Of a DNA stretch of 64,000 nt, positions 8,100-17,434 are shown one piece after another (the first letter of the stretch is position 1; every line of letters begins with the position of its first letter). The stretch is taken from the NCBI GenBank assembly GCA_000027065.2, contig FN543093.2, positions 1,554,074-1,618,073 of the forward strand, in the 5' to 3' direction. A program made the position numbers and the translations under genes. Source of the DNA: Cronobacter turicensis z3032. Lineage in GTDB: Bacteria > Pseudomonadota > Gammaproteobacteria > Enterobacterales > Enterobacteriaceae. The notes beneath the pieces were generated by a model. It worked only from the letters and a program-made list of their open reading frames with translations. It searched no databases and was not told the DNA's origin.

Positions 8100-8423
8100 A
8101 TGCAGTTTTCCACCACGCCAACCCTGGAAGGACAAGTCATTGTTGAGTATTGCGGCGTCGTCACCGGCGAGGCGATCCTCGGCGCGAATATCTTTCGCGA
8201 TTTCTTCGCGGGCATCCGCGACATCGTCGGGGGCCGTTCGGGCGCGTATGAAAAAGAGCTGCGCAAGGCGCGTGAAATCGCGTTTCGCGAGCTGGGCGAC
8301 CAGGCGGCGTCGCTTGGCGCTGATGCCGTCGTTGGGATTGACATCGATTATGAAACCGTCGGCAAAGACGGCAGCATGCTGATGGTAAGCGTTTCCGGCA
8401 CGGCGGTGAAAACCCGTCGATGA
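8100..8423 (+). CDS. ybjQ: YbjQ, UPF0145 family
   Basis: 107 residues matching the YbjQ/UPF0145 family end to end, including [28 protein letters not shown] and the C-terminal [14 protein letters not shown]. The family forms small oligomeric proteins once described as putative heavy-metal binders; I see no cysteine/histidine cluster that would prove this (only one cysteine). The start has an AAGGAGAG ribosome site. The stop overlaps the amiD start (ATGA), so the two genes are translationally coupled. Confidence 0.93.
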   Translation: MQFSTTPTLEGQVIVEYCGVVTGEAILGANIFRDFFAGIRDIVGGRSGAYEKELRKAREIAFRELGDQAASLGADAVVGIDIDYETVGKDGSMLMVSVSGTAVKTRR

Positions 8424-9250
8424 GGCTGCGTTGCTGGCCGCTATTACTGGCGGCATTGCTCGCGGGCTGCGCGGGCGAAAAAGGGATTGTCGATCGCGGC
8501 GACTATCAGGTGGATACGCGCCGCGCGGCGCAGGCGGCGTATCCGCGCATCAAAGTGCTGGTAATCCACTACACCGCCGATGATTTTGACACTTCACTTG
8601 CCACGCTGACTGACCGTCACGTCAGCTCGCACTATCTGATCCCGGCGAACCCGCCGCAGAAAAGCGGCAAACCGGTTATCTGGCAACTGGTGCCGGAGCG
8701 CGAACTGGCGTGGCATGCGGGCGTCAGCTTCTGGCGCGGGGCCACGCGTTTAAACGACACCTCCGTGGGCATTGAACTGGAAAACTACGGCTACCGGAAA
8801 ATCGACGGCCAGAAGCAGTACTTCCCGTTCAGCCCGCCGCAGATAGCGGTGCTGAGCCATCTGGCGCGCGACATCATCCGGCGCTACCAGATAGCCCCGC
8901 AGAACGTCGTGGCGCATGCGGATATCGCGCCGCAGCGTAAAGACGATCCGGGGCCGCTGTTCCCCTGGCGGGCGCTGGCGGCGCAGGGCATCGGCGCATG
9001 GCCGGATGAACAGCGCGTGGCGTTTTATCTCGCCGGGCGTAACCCTTATGCGCCGGTCGATGAAACGACGCTGCTGGATCTGCTGACGCGCTACGGCTAT
9101 GAGGTGACGCCGCAGATGAGCGAGGCGCAGCGCACACGCGTGATTCAGGCGTTCCAGATGCACTTCCGGCCCGCGCGCTACGACGGCCTGCCGGACGCGC
9201 AAAGCGAGGCCATCGCCGAGGCGCTGCTGGAGAAATATGGTCAGGGGTAA
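8420..9250 (+). CDS. amiD: N-acetylmuramoyl-L-alanine amidase AmiD, outer-membrane lipoprotein
   Basis: 276 residues. Lipobox LAGC with C17 places the protein in the envelope. The amidase_2 domain carries the zinc ligands H50 (VIHYTADD), H166 (VAHADIAP) and D176 (RKDDPG), and the catalytic glutamate is probably E119 (SVGIELEN). AmiD cleaves the amide between MurNAc (or anhydroMurNAc) and L-alanine and takes part in wall turnover. Residues from about 200 on form a peptidoglycan-binding helical domain. H50 has the same number as in E. coli AmiD. It overlaps ybjQ by 4 bp. Confidence 0.95.
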   Translation: MRLRCWPLLLAALLAGCAGEKGIVDRGDYQVDTRRAAQAAYPRIKVLVIHYTADDFDTSLATLTDRHVSSHYLIPANPPQKSGKPVIWQLVPERELAWHAGVSFWRGATRLNDTSVGIELENYGYRKIDGQKQYFPFSPPQIAVLSHLARDIIRRYQIAPQNVVAHADIAPQRKDDPGPLFPWRALAAQGIGAWPDEQRVAFYLAGRNPYAPVDETTLLDLLTRYGYEVTPQMSEAQRTRVIQAFQMHFRPARYDGLPDAQSEAIAEALLEKYGQG

Positions 9251-9273
9251 AATTACCAGGGTTAAACATGAAA

Positions 9274-9301
9274 AACGCCGCATAATGCGGCGTTAATTTT
9301 T
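9274..9301. terminator. Bidirectional terminator between amiD and ybjS
   Basis: A perfect 9-bp stem (AACGCCGCA, loop TAA, TGCGGCGTT) is followed by AATTTTT on plus and preceded by AAAA, giving a T-run on the minus strand too. It separates two convergent genes. Confidence 0.8.
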
Positions 9302-9314
9302 GGCGGGTAGGGCG

Positions 9315-10331
9315 TTACCCGCGATGCAGCGTACCGTGGTCGCGCAGCCAGTACGCGGTGCGTTCGATGCCTTCATCCAGCGACACCACCGGTTTATAGC
9401 CCAGTTCGCTTTCGGCGCGGCTGATATCCAGCGTGAAATCGAAATTCAGCTTGGAGACGCCGTAATGCGTCAGCGCCGGCTCTTTGTGCGAATGTTTGCC
9501 GAGCCGCTCCAGGCTTCTTGCCATGATATCCAGCATCGGATAGGGCACCGAGCGGATACGGCACGACATCCCCAGTTCATCAATCAGCTTCTGCACGATG
9601 CTTTTCAGCGGGCGCGCTTCGCCGTTGGTGATGTTATAAGCGCGGCCTGACGGCAGGGCGTCACAGGCGCTGCTGCTGGCAAGCCACATCGCGTGCACCG
9701 CGTTTTCGTGATAGGTCATATCGACCAGCGCTTCGCCGCCGCGCGGCAGCAGTACGCTGCCATAGTGGCGCATCATCTGCACCAGGCGCGGGAAAAAGAC
9801 TTTATCATGCGGCCCGAACAGGCTTTGCGGACGCAGAATGGTAAAGCGCGTCTGCGGGTTGGCCTGGGCCAGCAGCTGGATAACCTCTTCGCTGGCGGCT
9901 TTGCTGCGCGCAAAAGCGTTGGCCAGCCGGTGCGGACGGAAATCTTCGCGGATATCGCGATGGTGGTGATAATCGAAATAGAGCGCGGGCGAGGAGATAT
10001 GCACGAAATTGCGCACGCCCCAGGCGACAGCCCATTCGCCGAGACGGCGGGTGGCGCGCACGTTAGCGAGATCGAACGCCTCCTGCGGGCCCCAGGGCGA
10101 GGTAAAGCTGGAACAGTGCCAGAGGGTATCGATACCGGCCAGCATCGCTTTCGCCTGCGACGAGACCAGCTCGGTTAAATCGGCCTGGATAAACTCCGCG
10201 CCCATTTTCTCAAGCAGTCTGCCCATCGCCTCGTTGCGCCCGGTGGCTCTGACCTGAACGCCCTGATGACGTAAATATTCGACCGCGTTTCGGCCTAAAC
10301 CGCTGGTGGCGCCCGTGACCAGTACCTTCAT
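9315..10331 (-). CDS. ybjS: Extended short-chain dehydrogenase/epimerase YbjS
   Basis: 338 residues. The N-terminal Rossmann motif TGATSGLG (6-13) binds NAD(P). The protein follows E. coli YbjS closely ([40 protein letters not shown]). Where extended SDRs normally have the catalytic YxxxK, this protein reads F140-A-R-S-K144, so the tyrosine is missing while the lysine is kept; E. coli YbjS, as I recall it, is the same. Substrate unknown; 3-beta-HSD-like and sugar-epimerase-like enzymes are its relatives. In K-12 ybjT follows; here ltaE comes next after 129 bp. Confidence 0.92.
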   Translation of the reverse strand: MKVLVTGATSGLGRNAVEYLRHQGVQVRATGRNEAMGRLLEKMGAEFIQADLTELVSSQAKAMLAGIDTLWHCSSFTSPWGPQEAFDLANVRATRRLGEWAVAWGVRNFVHISSPALYFDYHHHRDIREDFRPHRLANAFARSKAASEEVIQLLAQANPQTRFTILRPQSLFGPHDKVFFPRLVQMMRHYGSVLLPRGGEALVDMTYHENAVHAMWLASSSACDALPSGRAYNITNGEARPLKSIVQKLIDELGMSCRIRSVPYPMLDIMARSLERLGKHSHKEPALTHYGVSKLNFDFTLDISRAESELGYKPVVSLDEGIERTAYWLRDHGTLHRG

Positions 10332-10460
10332 ATCGATCCACTGTGCTGTAACGTTTAGCCGCGCATTCTTCCGTGAAATCAGCGCTGATGCAATGGGAAC
10401 AACGTAACAATGCGCGTTAGCGCAGCTGAATATTCCCCTCGCCGCAGCGCTGAAAACGCG

Positions 10461-11468
10461 TTATGCCGCCTGCTGTAAGAATTCCCGCCAGTACGCCACG
10501 AGGGTTTCAAGCTGCGCGCGGTTGACGTCAAGATGCATGACCAGGCGCGTCACCGGGGCGGCGCTAATCAGCACGTCGCGCGATTTCATGAACGCGCCAA
10601 GGGCGGCCACCTGCGCCGGCGGCACGCTGATAAACAGCATATTGGTGTCGTGGCGGCGCACGTCGGCGCCCGCATCGCGCAGCGCCGCCGCAAGCCAGGC
10701 GGCGTTATCGTGGTCTTCTTGCAGTCGCGCGACATTATGCTCCAGCGCATACAGCCCCGCTGCCGCGAGAATACCCGCCTGGCGCATACCGCCGCCGGTC
10801 ATTTTTCGCCAGCGTGTCGCGCGCTTAATATAGTCATGGCTGCCGAGCAGCAACGAGCCTACCGGCGCGCCAAGCCCTTTAGAGAGACAAATCGTGAAGG
10901 TGTCGCAATACTGCGCGATATCTTTCAGCTCGCAGCCATAGGCCACTACGGCGTTGAAGATACGCGCGCCATCCACGTGCAGCGCCAGACCGCGCTCGCG
11001 GGTAAAGTTCCACGCCTGCTGTAAGTAGTCGCGCGGCAGCACTTTGCCGTTATGGGTATTTTCAAGGCTCAGCAGACGGGTGCGGGCGAAGTGAACATCG
11101 TCGGGTTTGATTTTCGCCGCCACTTTATCCAGCGGCAGCGTGCCGTCGCCGTTGGCTTCAATCGGCTGCGGCTGAATGCTGCCCAGCACCGCCGCGCCGC
11201 CCGCTTCGTACAGATAATTATGCGCGAGCTGGCCGACGATATACTCTTCGCCGCGTTCGCAGTGGCTCAGCAGCGCCACCAGGTTGGCCTGGGTGCCTGT
11301 CGGCAAAAACAGCGCCGCCTCTTTACCGCTTAAACGCGCGGCATAGTCCTGAAGCGCGTTGACGGTCGGGTCGTCGCCATAAACATCATCCCCGGTGGGG
11401 GCTGCCATCATGCGCTCCAGCATTGCTTTGCCGGGGCGCGTGACGGTATCGCTGCGTAAATCGATCAC
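10461..11468 (-). CDS. ltaE: Low-specificity L-threonine aldolase
   Basis: 335 residues. It cleaves L-threonine and L-allo-threonine to glycine and acetaldehyde with PLP. The Schiff-base lysine is K197 (FTICLSKGLG), H83 stacks on the cofactor in the family, and D166 lies in LHVDGARIFNA. The start is GTG, giving MIDLRSDTVTRP, with an AAGGA ribosome site six bases upstream. It lies 34 bp downstream of poxB in the same direction and is probably co-transcribed with it. Confidence 0.95.
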   Translation of the reverse strand: MIDLRSDTVTRPGKAMLERMMAAPTGDDVYGDDPTVNALQDYAARLSGKEAALFLPTGTQANLVALLSHCERGEEYIVGQLAHNYLYEAGGAAVLGSIQPQPIEANGDGTLPLDKVAAKIKPDDVHFARTRLLSLENTHNGKVLPRDYLQQAWNFTRERGLALHVDGARIFNAVVAYGCELKDIAQYCDTFTICLSKGLGAPVGSLLLGSHDYIKRATRWRKMTGGGMRQAGILAAAGLYALEHNVARLQEDHDNAAWLAAALRDAGADVRRHDTNMLFISVPPAQVAALGAFMKSRDVLISAAPVTRLVMHLDVNRAQLETLVAYWREFLQQAA

Positions 11469-11502
11469 GGCATATCCTTTTCAGTGAACAGAAACGTCTC
11501 TT

Positions 11503-13221
11503 TTACCGGAACCAGTTGGTTTTCGCCAGATCGATAACTTCATCCCCACGGCCATTAATGATGGCGCGCAGCATATAAAGGCTGAAACCTTTGGCCTGCT
11601 CCATCTTGATTTGCGGCGGCATCGCCAGCTCTTCTTTGGCGACGGTGACATCCACCACCACCGGGCCGTCGGTGCTGAAGGCGCGCGAAAGGGCGTCGTC
11701 CAGCTCGCTCGCTTTCTCGACGCGAATGCCCGGAATGCCGCAGGCTTCCGCGATGCGCGCGTAGTTGGTGTCATGCAGATCGGTGCCGTCGGTCAGATAG
11801 CCGCCCGCTTTCATTTCCATCGCCACAAAGCCCAGCACGCTGTTATTAAAGACGATGACTTTAACCGGCAGCTTCAGTTGCACCAGCGAAAGCAGATCGC
11901 CCATCAGCATGCTAAAGCCGCCGTCGCCGCACATCGCCACCACCTGACGCCCCGGCGCGCTGGCCTGAGCGCCTATCGCCTGCGGCATGGCGTTCGCCAT
12001 GGAGCCATGGTTAAACGAGCCGAGCAGGCGGCGTTGACCGTTCATCTCCAGATAACGCGCGGCCCATACCGTTGGCGTGCCGACATCGCAGGTGAAAATA
12101 GCGTCCGGCGCGGCGAAGTGGCTAATCTGACGGGCCAGATATTGCGGATGCAGGGCTTTTTCGCCCGGCTGCGCCAGATCATCCAGCCCCTTGCGCGCGT
12201 CGCGGTAATCTTCCAGCGCTTTATCCAGGAAGTGGCGGTCAGTTTTCTCTTCCAGCAGCGGCAGCAGGGCGGCGAGCGTGGCTTTCACATCGCCCACCAG
12301 CGCCATATCTACTTTGCAGTGCGCGCCGATGCTGCCGGGGTTGATATCTATCTGAATGATTTTGGCGTGAGCCGGGTAGAACGCGCGGTAGGGGAAGCGG
12401 GTGCCAAGGAGGATCAGCGTGTCGGCGTTCATCATGGTGTGGTAGCCGGAGGAGAAGCCGATTAGCCCGGTCATGCCCACATCGTACGGGTTGTCGTACT
12501 CGACATGCTCTTTGCCGCGCAGGGCGTGGACGATGGGCGCTTTCAGCGTGCGGGCGAATTCCAGTAGCTCCTGATGCGCGCCCGCGCAGCCGCTGCCGCA
12601 CATCAGCGCGATGTTATCGGAGTAGCGCAGCAGCTGGGCGAGCTTTTTCAGTTCGTCCTGCGGCGGCACGATGACCGGCTGCGGCGCGTGATACCAGCCG
12701 GGGCTGGCCTCTTCCGGCGCGGGTTTCAGCGCCACGTCGCCGGGCAGGACAATCACCGAGACGCCGCGCTCCAGCACCGCTTTACGCAGCGCGATGGCCA
12801 GCACCTGCGGGATCTGCTCCGGGCTCGACACCAGCTCGCAATAGTGGCTGCATTCGCGAAACAGTTCCTGCGGGTGCGTCTCCTGGAAATAGCCGCTGCC
12901 GATTTCACTGGAGGGAATGTGCGCGGCGATAGCCAGCACGGGGACATTGTTGCGGTGGCAGTCAAACAGGCCGTTGATAAGGTGCAGGTTCCCAGGCCCG
13001 CAGGAGCCCGCGCAGACCGCCAGTTCGCCGGTCAGCTGCGCTTCCGCGCCTGCCGCGAACGCCGCGACCTCTTCATGGCGGGTGGACATCCACTCGATAG
13101 TGCCCATGCGGTTTAAGCTGTCGCTAAGGCCATTGAGCGAGTCACCCGTCACCCCCCAGATGCGTTTCACGCCCGCCTGCTCCAGGGTTTTTGCGATATA
13201 GGACGCCACGGTATGTTTCAT
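11503..13221 (-). CDS. poxB: Pyruvate oxidase (pyruvate dehydrogenase, quinone)
   Basis: 572 residues, the family's full length. It decarboxylates pyruvate to acetate and CO2 and passes electrons through FAD to ubiquinone at the inner membrane. The catalytic glutamate E50 (TRHEE) and the thiamine diphosphate motif from GDGGF (432-436) to NN (459-460) are present. The C-terminal segment (about 545-572) corresponds to the membrane-activation peptide. A strong AAGGAGGG ribosome site precedes the ATG. In E. coli the gene is RpoS-dependent and used in early stationary phase; no specific promoter was resolved here. Confidence 0.97.
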   Translation of the reverse strand: MKHTVASYIAKTLEQAGVKRIWGVTGDSLNGLSDSLNRMGTIEWMSTRHEEVAAFAAGAEAQLTGELAVCAGSCGPGNLHLINGLFDCHRNNVPVLAIAAHIPSSEIGSGYFQETHPQELFRECSHYCELVSSPEQIPQVLAIALRKAVLERGVSVIVLPGDVALKPAPEEASPGWYHAPQPVIVPPQDELKKLAQLLRYSDNIALMCGSGCAGAHQELLEFARTLKAPIVHALRGKEHVEYDNPYDVGMTGLIGFSSGYHTMMNADTLILLGTRFPYRAFYPAHAKIIQIDINPGSIGAHCKVDMALVGDVKATLAALLPLLEEKTDRHFLDKALEDYRDARKGLDDLAQPGEKALHPQYLARQISHFAAPDAIFTCDVGTPTVWAARYLEMNGQRRLLGSFNHGSMANAMPQAIGAQASAPGRQVVAMCGDGGFSMLMGDLLSLVQLKLPVKVIVFNNSVLGFVAMEMKAGGYLTDGTDLHDTNYARIAEACGIPGIRVEKASELDDALSRAFSTDGPVVVDVTVAKEELAMPPQIKMEQAKGFSLYMLRAIINGRGDEVIDLAKTNWFR

Positions 13222-13366
13222 TTTCCCTCCTTTGTGAAAAGTCAGTGATAACGGTTACAAGCGTAGTCCAGATTTACCGACAGGCAGGGGGGGCCGTTGC
13301 GTTTATCAGCAGGATGCAGTGAAAGAGGGGGAGGCCGAAGAGGGGGGTTGATAGTGGTCTGAGAAG

Positions 13367-13448
13367 GGTGGGGGCGCTCACGCTTACCCACCCTACAGAC
13401 GTCATCGCATCGATTTTACGTAGGGCGGGTAAGCCACGCGCACCCACC
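13367..13448. repeat. Second inverted pair of the GTAGGGYGGGTAAGC repeat
   Basis: Arm one (13367-13396) and arm two (13420-13448) are near reverse complements separated by 23 bp. The core and flanks match the pair near 4280, but here the region after the core reads CGTGAGC or CCACGC. It lies in the 263-bp gap upstream of poxB, downstream of hcr. Confidence 0.78.
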
Positions 13449-13484
13449 ACGCCCATATCACAAACCCGCTACCGGAAAATCACA

Positions 13485-14453
13485 TCACGCCAGAACCAGA
13501 TCGCCTGCCGGATGGCACGAACACGCCAGCACGTAACCGTCGGCGATCTCCTGTTCCGTCAGCGTCATGGTGCTGGTCACGCTGTACTCGCCGGAGAGCA
13601 CCTGCGTTTTACAGCAGCCGCACACGCCTGCGCGGCATGCGGCGTTGACCGGCACCTGATTGCTCTCAAGCGCCGCCAGCAGCGTGGTGCCGACCGCACC
13701 GTAAAACTCGCGCGCCGGGGTAAGCGTGGTGAACTTAAGCCCGCTCGTCGCGGCTTCAGCCACCGGCGTGAAAAACTGCTCTTTATAAAAGCGCGTCACG
13801 CCGAGCGCTTTCACTTCCTGCTCCACGAAATCCATATACGGCGCGGGGCCGCACAACATCACGGTACGGCGGGCGAAATCCGGCACCGCCATCAGCATCT
13901 CGCGGGTCAGACGACCCTGCAAAAAGCCCGGCGCGTCGCCGTTTTCCGCCACCAGGGTTACCGGATAATCGCGCCACTCGTCGGCGAAAATCACATCCTG
14001 CGGCGTGCGCACGTTATAAATCACCTGTACGTCCGCCTGAGGGCGATATTTCGCCAGCCAGCGGCGCATCGACATCACCGGCGTCACGCCGCAACCGCCC
14101 GCCAGCAGCAGAAAGCGGTCCTGCGCTTTATCGGCGCAGGTAAAGTCGCCCTGCGCGTCAGACAGCCACAGGTAATCGCCGCGTTTGACTTCGCGCGTCA
14201 GCCAGCCTGAGCCTTCGCCATTGTCGATGCGGCGCACCGTCAGCGTAATCAACGGGCTCACACCGGGCGTTGAAGAAATCGTATACGCGCGCAGGGTATC
14301 GGCGCTGTTGCGAATGCTCACCAGCGCATACTGCCCCGCCTGATACGGATAGAAATCGTGGCACAGCAGCGAAAGCGTCCAGACATCTGGTGTCTCCTGC
14401 CGGATATGGTGCACCTGCATCCGCCACGGGCATTGTGGGGTCGGCATCGTCAT
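13485..14453 (-). CDS. hcr: NADH oxidoreductase Hcr (electron donor to Hcp)
   Basis: 322 residues. An FAD-binding ferredoxin-reductase domain (RAYTISST at 55-62), an NAD-binding domain (LLLAGGCGVTP at 115-125, MLCGPAPYM at 199-207) and a C-terminal plant-type [2Fe-2S] domain with C273, C278, C281 and C311. It passes electrons from NADH to the hybrid-cluster protein. The AAGGAGG ribosome site overlaps the hcp stop codon and the genes are 10 bp apart, so they form the hcp-hcr operon. Confidence 0.96.
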   Translation of the reverse strand: MTMPTPQCPWRMQVHHIRQETPDVWTLSLLCHDFYPYQAGQYALVSIRNSADTLRAYTISSTPGVSPLITLTVRRIDNGEGSGWLTREVKRGDYLWLSDAQGDFTCADKAQDRFLLLAGGCGVTPVMSMRRWLAKYRPQADVQVIYNVRTPQDVIFADEWRDYPVTLVAENGDAPGFLQGRLTREMLMAVPDFARRTVMLCGPAPYMDFVEQEVKALGVTRFYKEQFFTPVAEAATSGLKFTTLTPAREFYGAVGTTLLAALESNQVPVNAACRAGVCGCCKTQVLSGEYSVTSTMTLTEQEIADGYVLACSCHPAGDLVLA

Positions 14454-14463
14454 CGTTTCCTCC

Positions 14464-16116
14464 TTACGCGCCTAACAGCTCGCGCATATCCTGCTCAACG
14501 GTGGTCACCTGGCGCAGGCCGAATTTCTCATTCAGCACCGCCAGCAGATCCGGCGTCAGGAAGCCAGGCGCGGTCGGACCGGTAACGATATTGGTCACGC
14601 CGAGCGACAGCAGCGTCAGCAGGATCACAATCGCTTTTTGTTCAAACCACGACAGCACCAGCGACAGCGGCAGATCGTTGACGCCGCAGCCCAGTTTTTC
14701 CGCCAGCGTCACCGCGAGAATAATGGCGGAGTAGGCGTCGTTACACTGACCGGCGTCCACCAGACGCGGCAGGCCTTCGATCGCGCCGAAGTCGAGCTTG
14801 TTAAAGCGGTATTTGCCGCAGGCGAGCGTCAGGATCAGGCAGTCCTGCGGCACCTGGGTGGCGAAATCGGTAAAGTAACTGCGTTCGCCGCGCGCGCCGT
14901 CGCAGCCGCCGACCAGGAAGATGTGACGCAGTTTTTCGCGGCTCACCAGATCGATCAGCGTGTCGGCGGCGCCGAGCAGCGTCTGACGGCCGAAGCCGAC
15001 GGTGATGAGGTGTTCGATTTCGCTGTACGGGAAGCCCGCCATCTGCTGCGCCTGGGTAATGACCGGCCCGAAGTCGTCGCCTTCAAGATGGCTTACGCCC
15101 GGCCAGCCGACGATGCTACGGGTCCAGATACGATCGTCGTAACTGCCGACGGTCGGGTCGATAATACAGTTGGAGGTCATCACAATGGGACCAGGGAAGC
15201 GCGCAAACTCTACCTGCTGATTCTGCCAGCCGCTGCCATAGTTGCCGACCAGGTGCTTAAATTTGCGCAGCTCCGGGTAGCCGTGCGCCGGCAGCATTTC
15301 GCCGTGGGTGTAAACATTTACGCCGGTGCCTTCGGTCTGTTCCAGCAGGTTATAAAGATCTTGCAGATCGTGGCCGGAAATCAGAATGCATTTCCCCGCC
15401 ACGGCTTTGACGTTGACCTGCGTCGGGGTCGGGTGGCCATATTTGTTGGTTTCGCCCGCATCCAGAATGCTCATCACGCTGAAGTTCATCTGGCCGATTT
15501 CCATCGCGCATTCCAGCAGCGCGTTCATGTCCGCAGGCCAGGTGCCGAGCCACGCCATGATGTTATGGTAGCGGGCATAAATGTCGTTATCGTACTGATC
15601 GAGCACATGCGCGTGCTCCATATAGGCCGCGGCGCCTTTCAGGCCGTAGAGGCAGAGCAGACGCAGACCGAGAATATTCTCGCCAATCACCGCTTTGTCG
15701 ATATTTGGCGCGAACGCGGCGGCCTGGCGCTGTAAATCGCCGAGATCGTCGCTTATCAGCGCCAGCGACGCCATCGGATTATCGACCTGCGCGTTTGGGT
15801 CAATAGCCTGGCACTGGGTTTTCAGCGCCTCGCGCAGGGCGATGGCCTCGCGGGCGTAACCCACGATGCGCGGAGAATCGAAGTTAACGTTGGTCAGGGT
15901 AGAGAAAAACGCGCGGGGCGCGAAGCTGTCTACATGGTGATCGATGATGCCAAGCTCGCGTGCTTTGACCGCCCAGGCGGAAAGCCCCTGCAAAGCCGCA
16001 ATCAGCAGATCCTGAAGGTCGGAGGTTTCGGCGGTTTTCCCGCACATCCCTTGCGCATACGCGCAGCCGTTGCCTGCCGGAGTACGAATCGTTTGTTCAC
16101 ATTGCACGCAAAACAT
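14464..16116 (-). CDS. hcp: Hybrid-cluster protein (hydroxylamine reductase / NO reductase)
   Basis: 550 residues. The N-terminal cysteines C3, C6, C18 and C25 (CX2CX11CX6C) bind the proximal iron-sulfur cluster of the enterobacterial class. The rest follows E. coli Hcp, including regions holding the hybrid-cluster ligands (for example [14 protein letters not shown] and [10 protein letters not shown]). The enzyme reduces nitric oxide and hydroxylamine and acts in nitrosative stress and protein S-nitrosylation. It is first in the operon with hcr. A near-consensus NsrR operator and a degenerate FNR site lie upstream, fitting induction by NO without oxygen. Confidence 0.97.
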   Translation of the reverse strand: MFCVQCEQTIRTPAGNGCAYAQGMCGKTAETSDLQDLLIAALQGLSAWAVKARELGIIDHHVDSFAPRAFFSTLTNVNFDSPRIVGYAREAIALREALKTQCQAIDPNAQVDNPMASLALISDDLGDLQRQAAAFAPNIDKAVIGENILGLRLLCLYGLKGAAAYMEHAHVLDQYDNDIYARYHNIMAWLGTWPADMNALLECAMEIGQMNFSVMSILDAGETNKYGHPTPTQVNVKAVAGKCILISGHDLQDLYNLLEQTEGTGVNVYTHGEMLPAHGYPELRKFKHLVGNYGSGWQNQQVEFARFPGPIVMTSNCIIDPTVGSYDDRIWTRSIVGWPGVSHLEGDDFGPVITQAQQMAGFPYSEIEHLITVGFGRQTLLGAADTLIDLVSREKLRHIFLVGGCDGARGERSYFTDFATQVPQDCLILTLACGKYRFNKLDFGAIEGLPRLVDAGQCNDAYSAIILAVTLAEKLGCGVNDLPLSLVLSWFEQKAIVILLTLLSLGVTNIVTGPTAPGFLTPDLLAVLNEKFGLRQVTTVEQDMRELLGA

Positions 16117-16128
16117 GATGACACCTTA

Positions 16129-16151
16129 AAGTTATATTTAATATGCATGTT
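16129..16151. promoter_or_regulatory. NsrR operator upstream of hcp
   Basis: On the minus strand the 23-bp site starts AACATGCATATT and continues AAATATAACTT. The first half-site ATGCAT is perfect; overall about 16 of 20 scored positions match the NsrR palindrome. It lies 13-35 bp upstream of the hcp ATG, where repression of initiation is expected. Confidence 0.65.
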
Positions 16152-16209
16152 TAAGGTTAGGCTTCGGCACGAAGGGTGAAAAGCGATTTTTAAGGAACTT
16201 GAAGAGAGA

Positions 16210-16223
16210 TTGATATAACGCAA
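16210..16223. promoter_or_regulatory. Degenerate FNR-like site upstream of hcp
   Basis: TTGAT-ATAA-CGCAA keeps a perfect left half-site but only three of five bases on the right. It is about 60 bp further from hcp than the NsrR site, as expected for an upstream FNR activator site; E. coli hcp is FNR-dependent. Confidence 0.35.
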
Positions 16224-16256
16224 TTTTGGCGGCAGAAGCCTACCGCCAAAGGAGTA

Positions 16257-17156
16257 TCAGGCGGCGAAAAACGCCATCAGCACCGGCACCAGCAGGCTCA
16301 GAATAAACCCGTGCACGATAGCCGCAGGCACCAGCTCCAGACCGCCGCTGCGTTGCAGTACCGGCAGCGTGAAATCCATTGATGTCGCCCCGCAGATACC
16401 GAGCGCGGTAGAGCGGCTGCGGCGCACCAGCGCCGGGATCAGCATAATCGCGATAAGCTCGCGGCCCAGATCGTTAAAGAATGCGGCGCTGCCGATAACC
16501 GGCCCGAAAGATTCCGTCATCAGAATGCCGGAGAGTGAATACCAGCCGAAGCCGGACGCCATCGCAAGCCCCGCGCGCAGCGGCAGCCCGAGCAGCAGCG
16601 CATTCACGGCGCCTGCGATTAGCGAACTGACCAGCACCACTATCGCCACCATCATCCCGCGGCGATTCAGCACTATCTGTTTCAGCGTCATGCCGTTGTT
16701 GCGAAGCTGAATGCCTATCAGGAACAGCAGGAAAATTAAGGTGTATTCGCTGGCTTCGGTGGCGTGTTTGAGAAAAGCAAGGCCAGTCAGACCCAGCAGA
16801 AAACCGAGCACCACCACGCCGCAAAGCTTGAGGGATTCCAGCGCCATCGCGAGACGTGACGGCAGTTTCTCCTGGCGATGCTGATGTCGCCAGGGGATCG
16901 CGCGCTCAAGCCACAGGAGGGCGGCGATATTGCACAGCATAATGACCGTAATGCTGACGGCGGAATAGTGCAAAATCGCCAGCAGATTTGCCGACAGGTT
17001 ATCCAGAAACGCGAGGCTGATGCCCATAAAGAAAAGAATGATATACACGAGCCAGCTCAATAACTGATTGATAAGCCGTAACGCGCCTGCGCTGCGCAGG
17101 GGAATGAGATAGCCGAGAATAAGCGGCGCTAAGATAATTAACAGTCCTGAGAACAT
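16257..17156 (-). CDS. lysO: L-lysine exporter LysO (formerly YbjE)
   Basis: 299 residues with about eight membrane helices. It matches E. coli LysO throughout (GYLIPLRSAGALRLINQLLS, SGFGWYSLSGILMTESFGP, CGATSMDFTLPVLQRSGG). LysO exports lysine and the toxic analogue thialysine across the inner membrane. The frame extends upstream to 17213, but homology begins at MFSGLLIIL, so ATG 17156 is chosen; its AGGA ribosome site is rather far (about 12 bp). Conserved acidic residues for proton coupling lie in the membrane in the E. coli protein. In K-12 aqpZ separates lysO from ybjD; it is absent here. Confidence 0.93.
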   Translation of the reverse strand: MFSGLLIILAPLILGYLIPLRSAGALRLINQLLSWLVYIILFFMGISLAFLDNLSANLLAILHYSAVSITVIMLCNIAALLWLERAIPWRHQHRQEKLPSRLAMALESLKLCGVVVLGFLLGLTGLAFLKHATEASEYTLIFLLFLIGIQLRNNGMTLKQIVLNRRGMMVAIVVLVSSLIAGAVNALLLGLPLRAGLAMASGFGWYSLSGILMTESFGPVIGSAAFFNDLGRELIAIMLIPALVRRSRSTALGICGATSMDFTLPVLQRSGGLELVPAAIVHGFILSLLVPVLMAFFAA

Positions 17157-17434
17157 GAGGCGTGCGGTTCCTGAAATTACTGAAAGAGCGGAATAATAAG
17201 CGTGCCGCCACACCCTACAGAATTCACCCTGGCGAGTAAAGCCACGGTTATTAGCCTTATTTCATTGTGTTAGCGCATCATGAAAGCCATTTATGACCTG
17301 TCCTGACCATCACCTTTTTTATTATTTCGAGACGCCTCGCAACGCGGATTTTCCGTCCCGCCACGCTCTGTTAAGGCTCTGATTGAATAGCTATACTGCC
17401 GACACGCAGCCAAACAGATGCAGCCGGAGGAGAG

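Noticed and set aside
14638..15735. 365-codon plus-strand frame opposite hcp
   Set aside because: Antisense shadow without a start signal or homology.
17384..17397. TGAAT-AGCT-ATACT before ybjD as an ArgR box for lysO
   Set aside because: It matches 8 of 10 but is about 230 bp from lysO and overlaps a likely -10 of ybjD (TATACT); a chance match is more probable.
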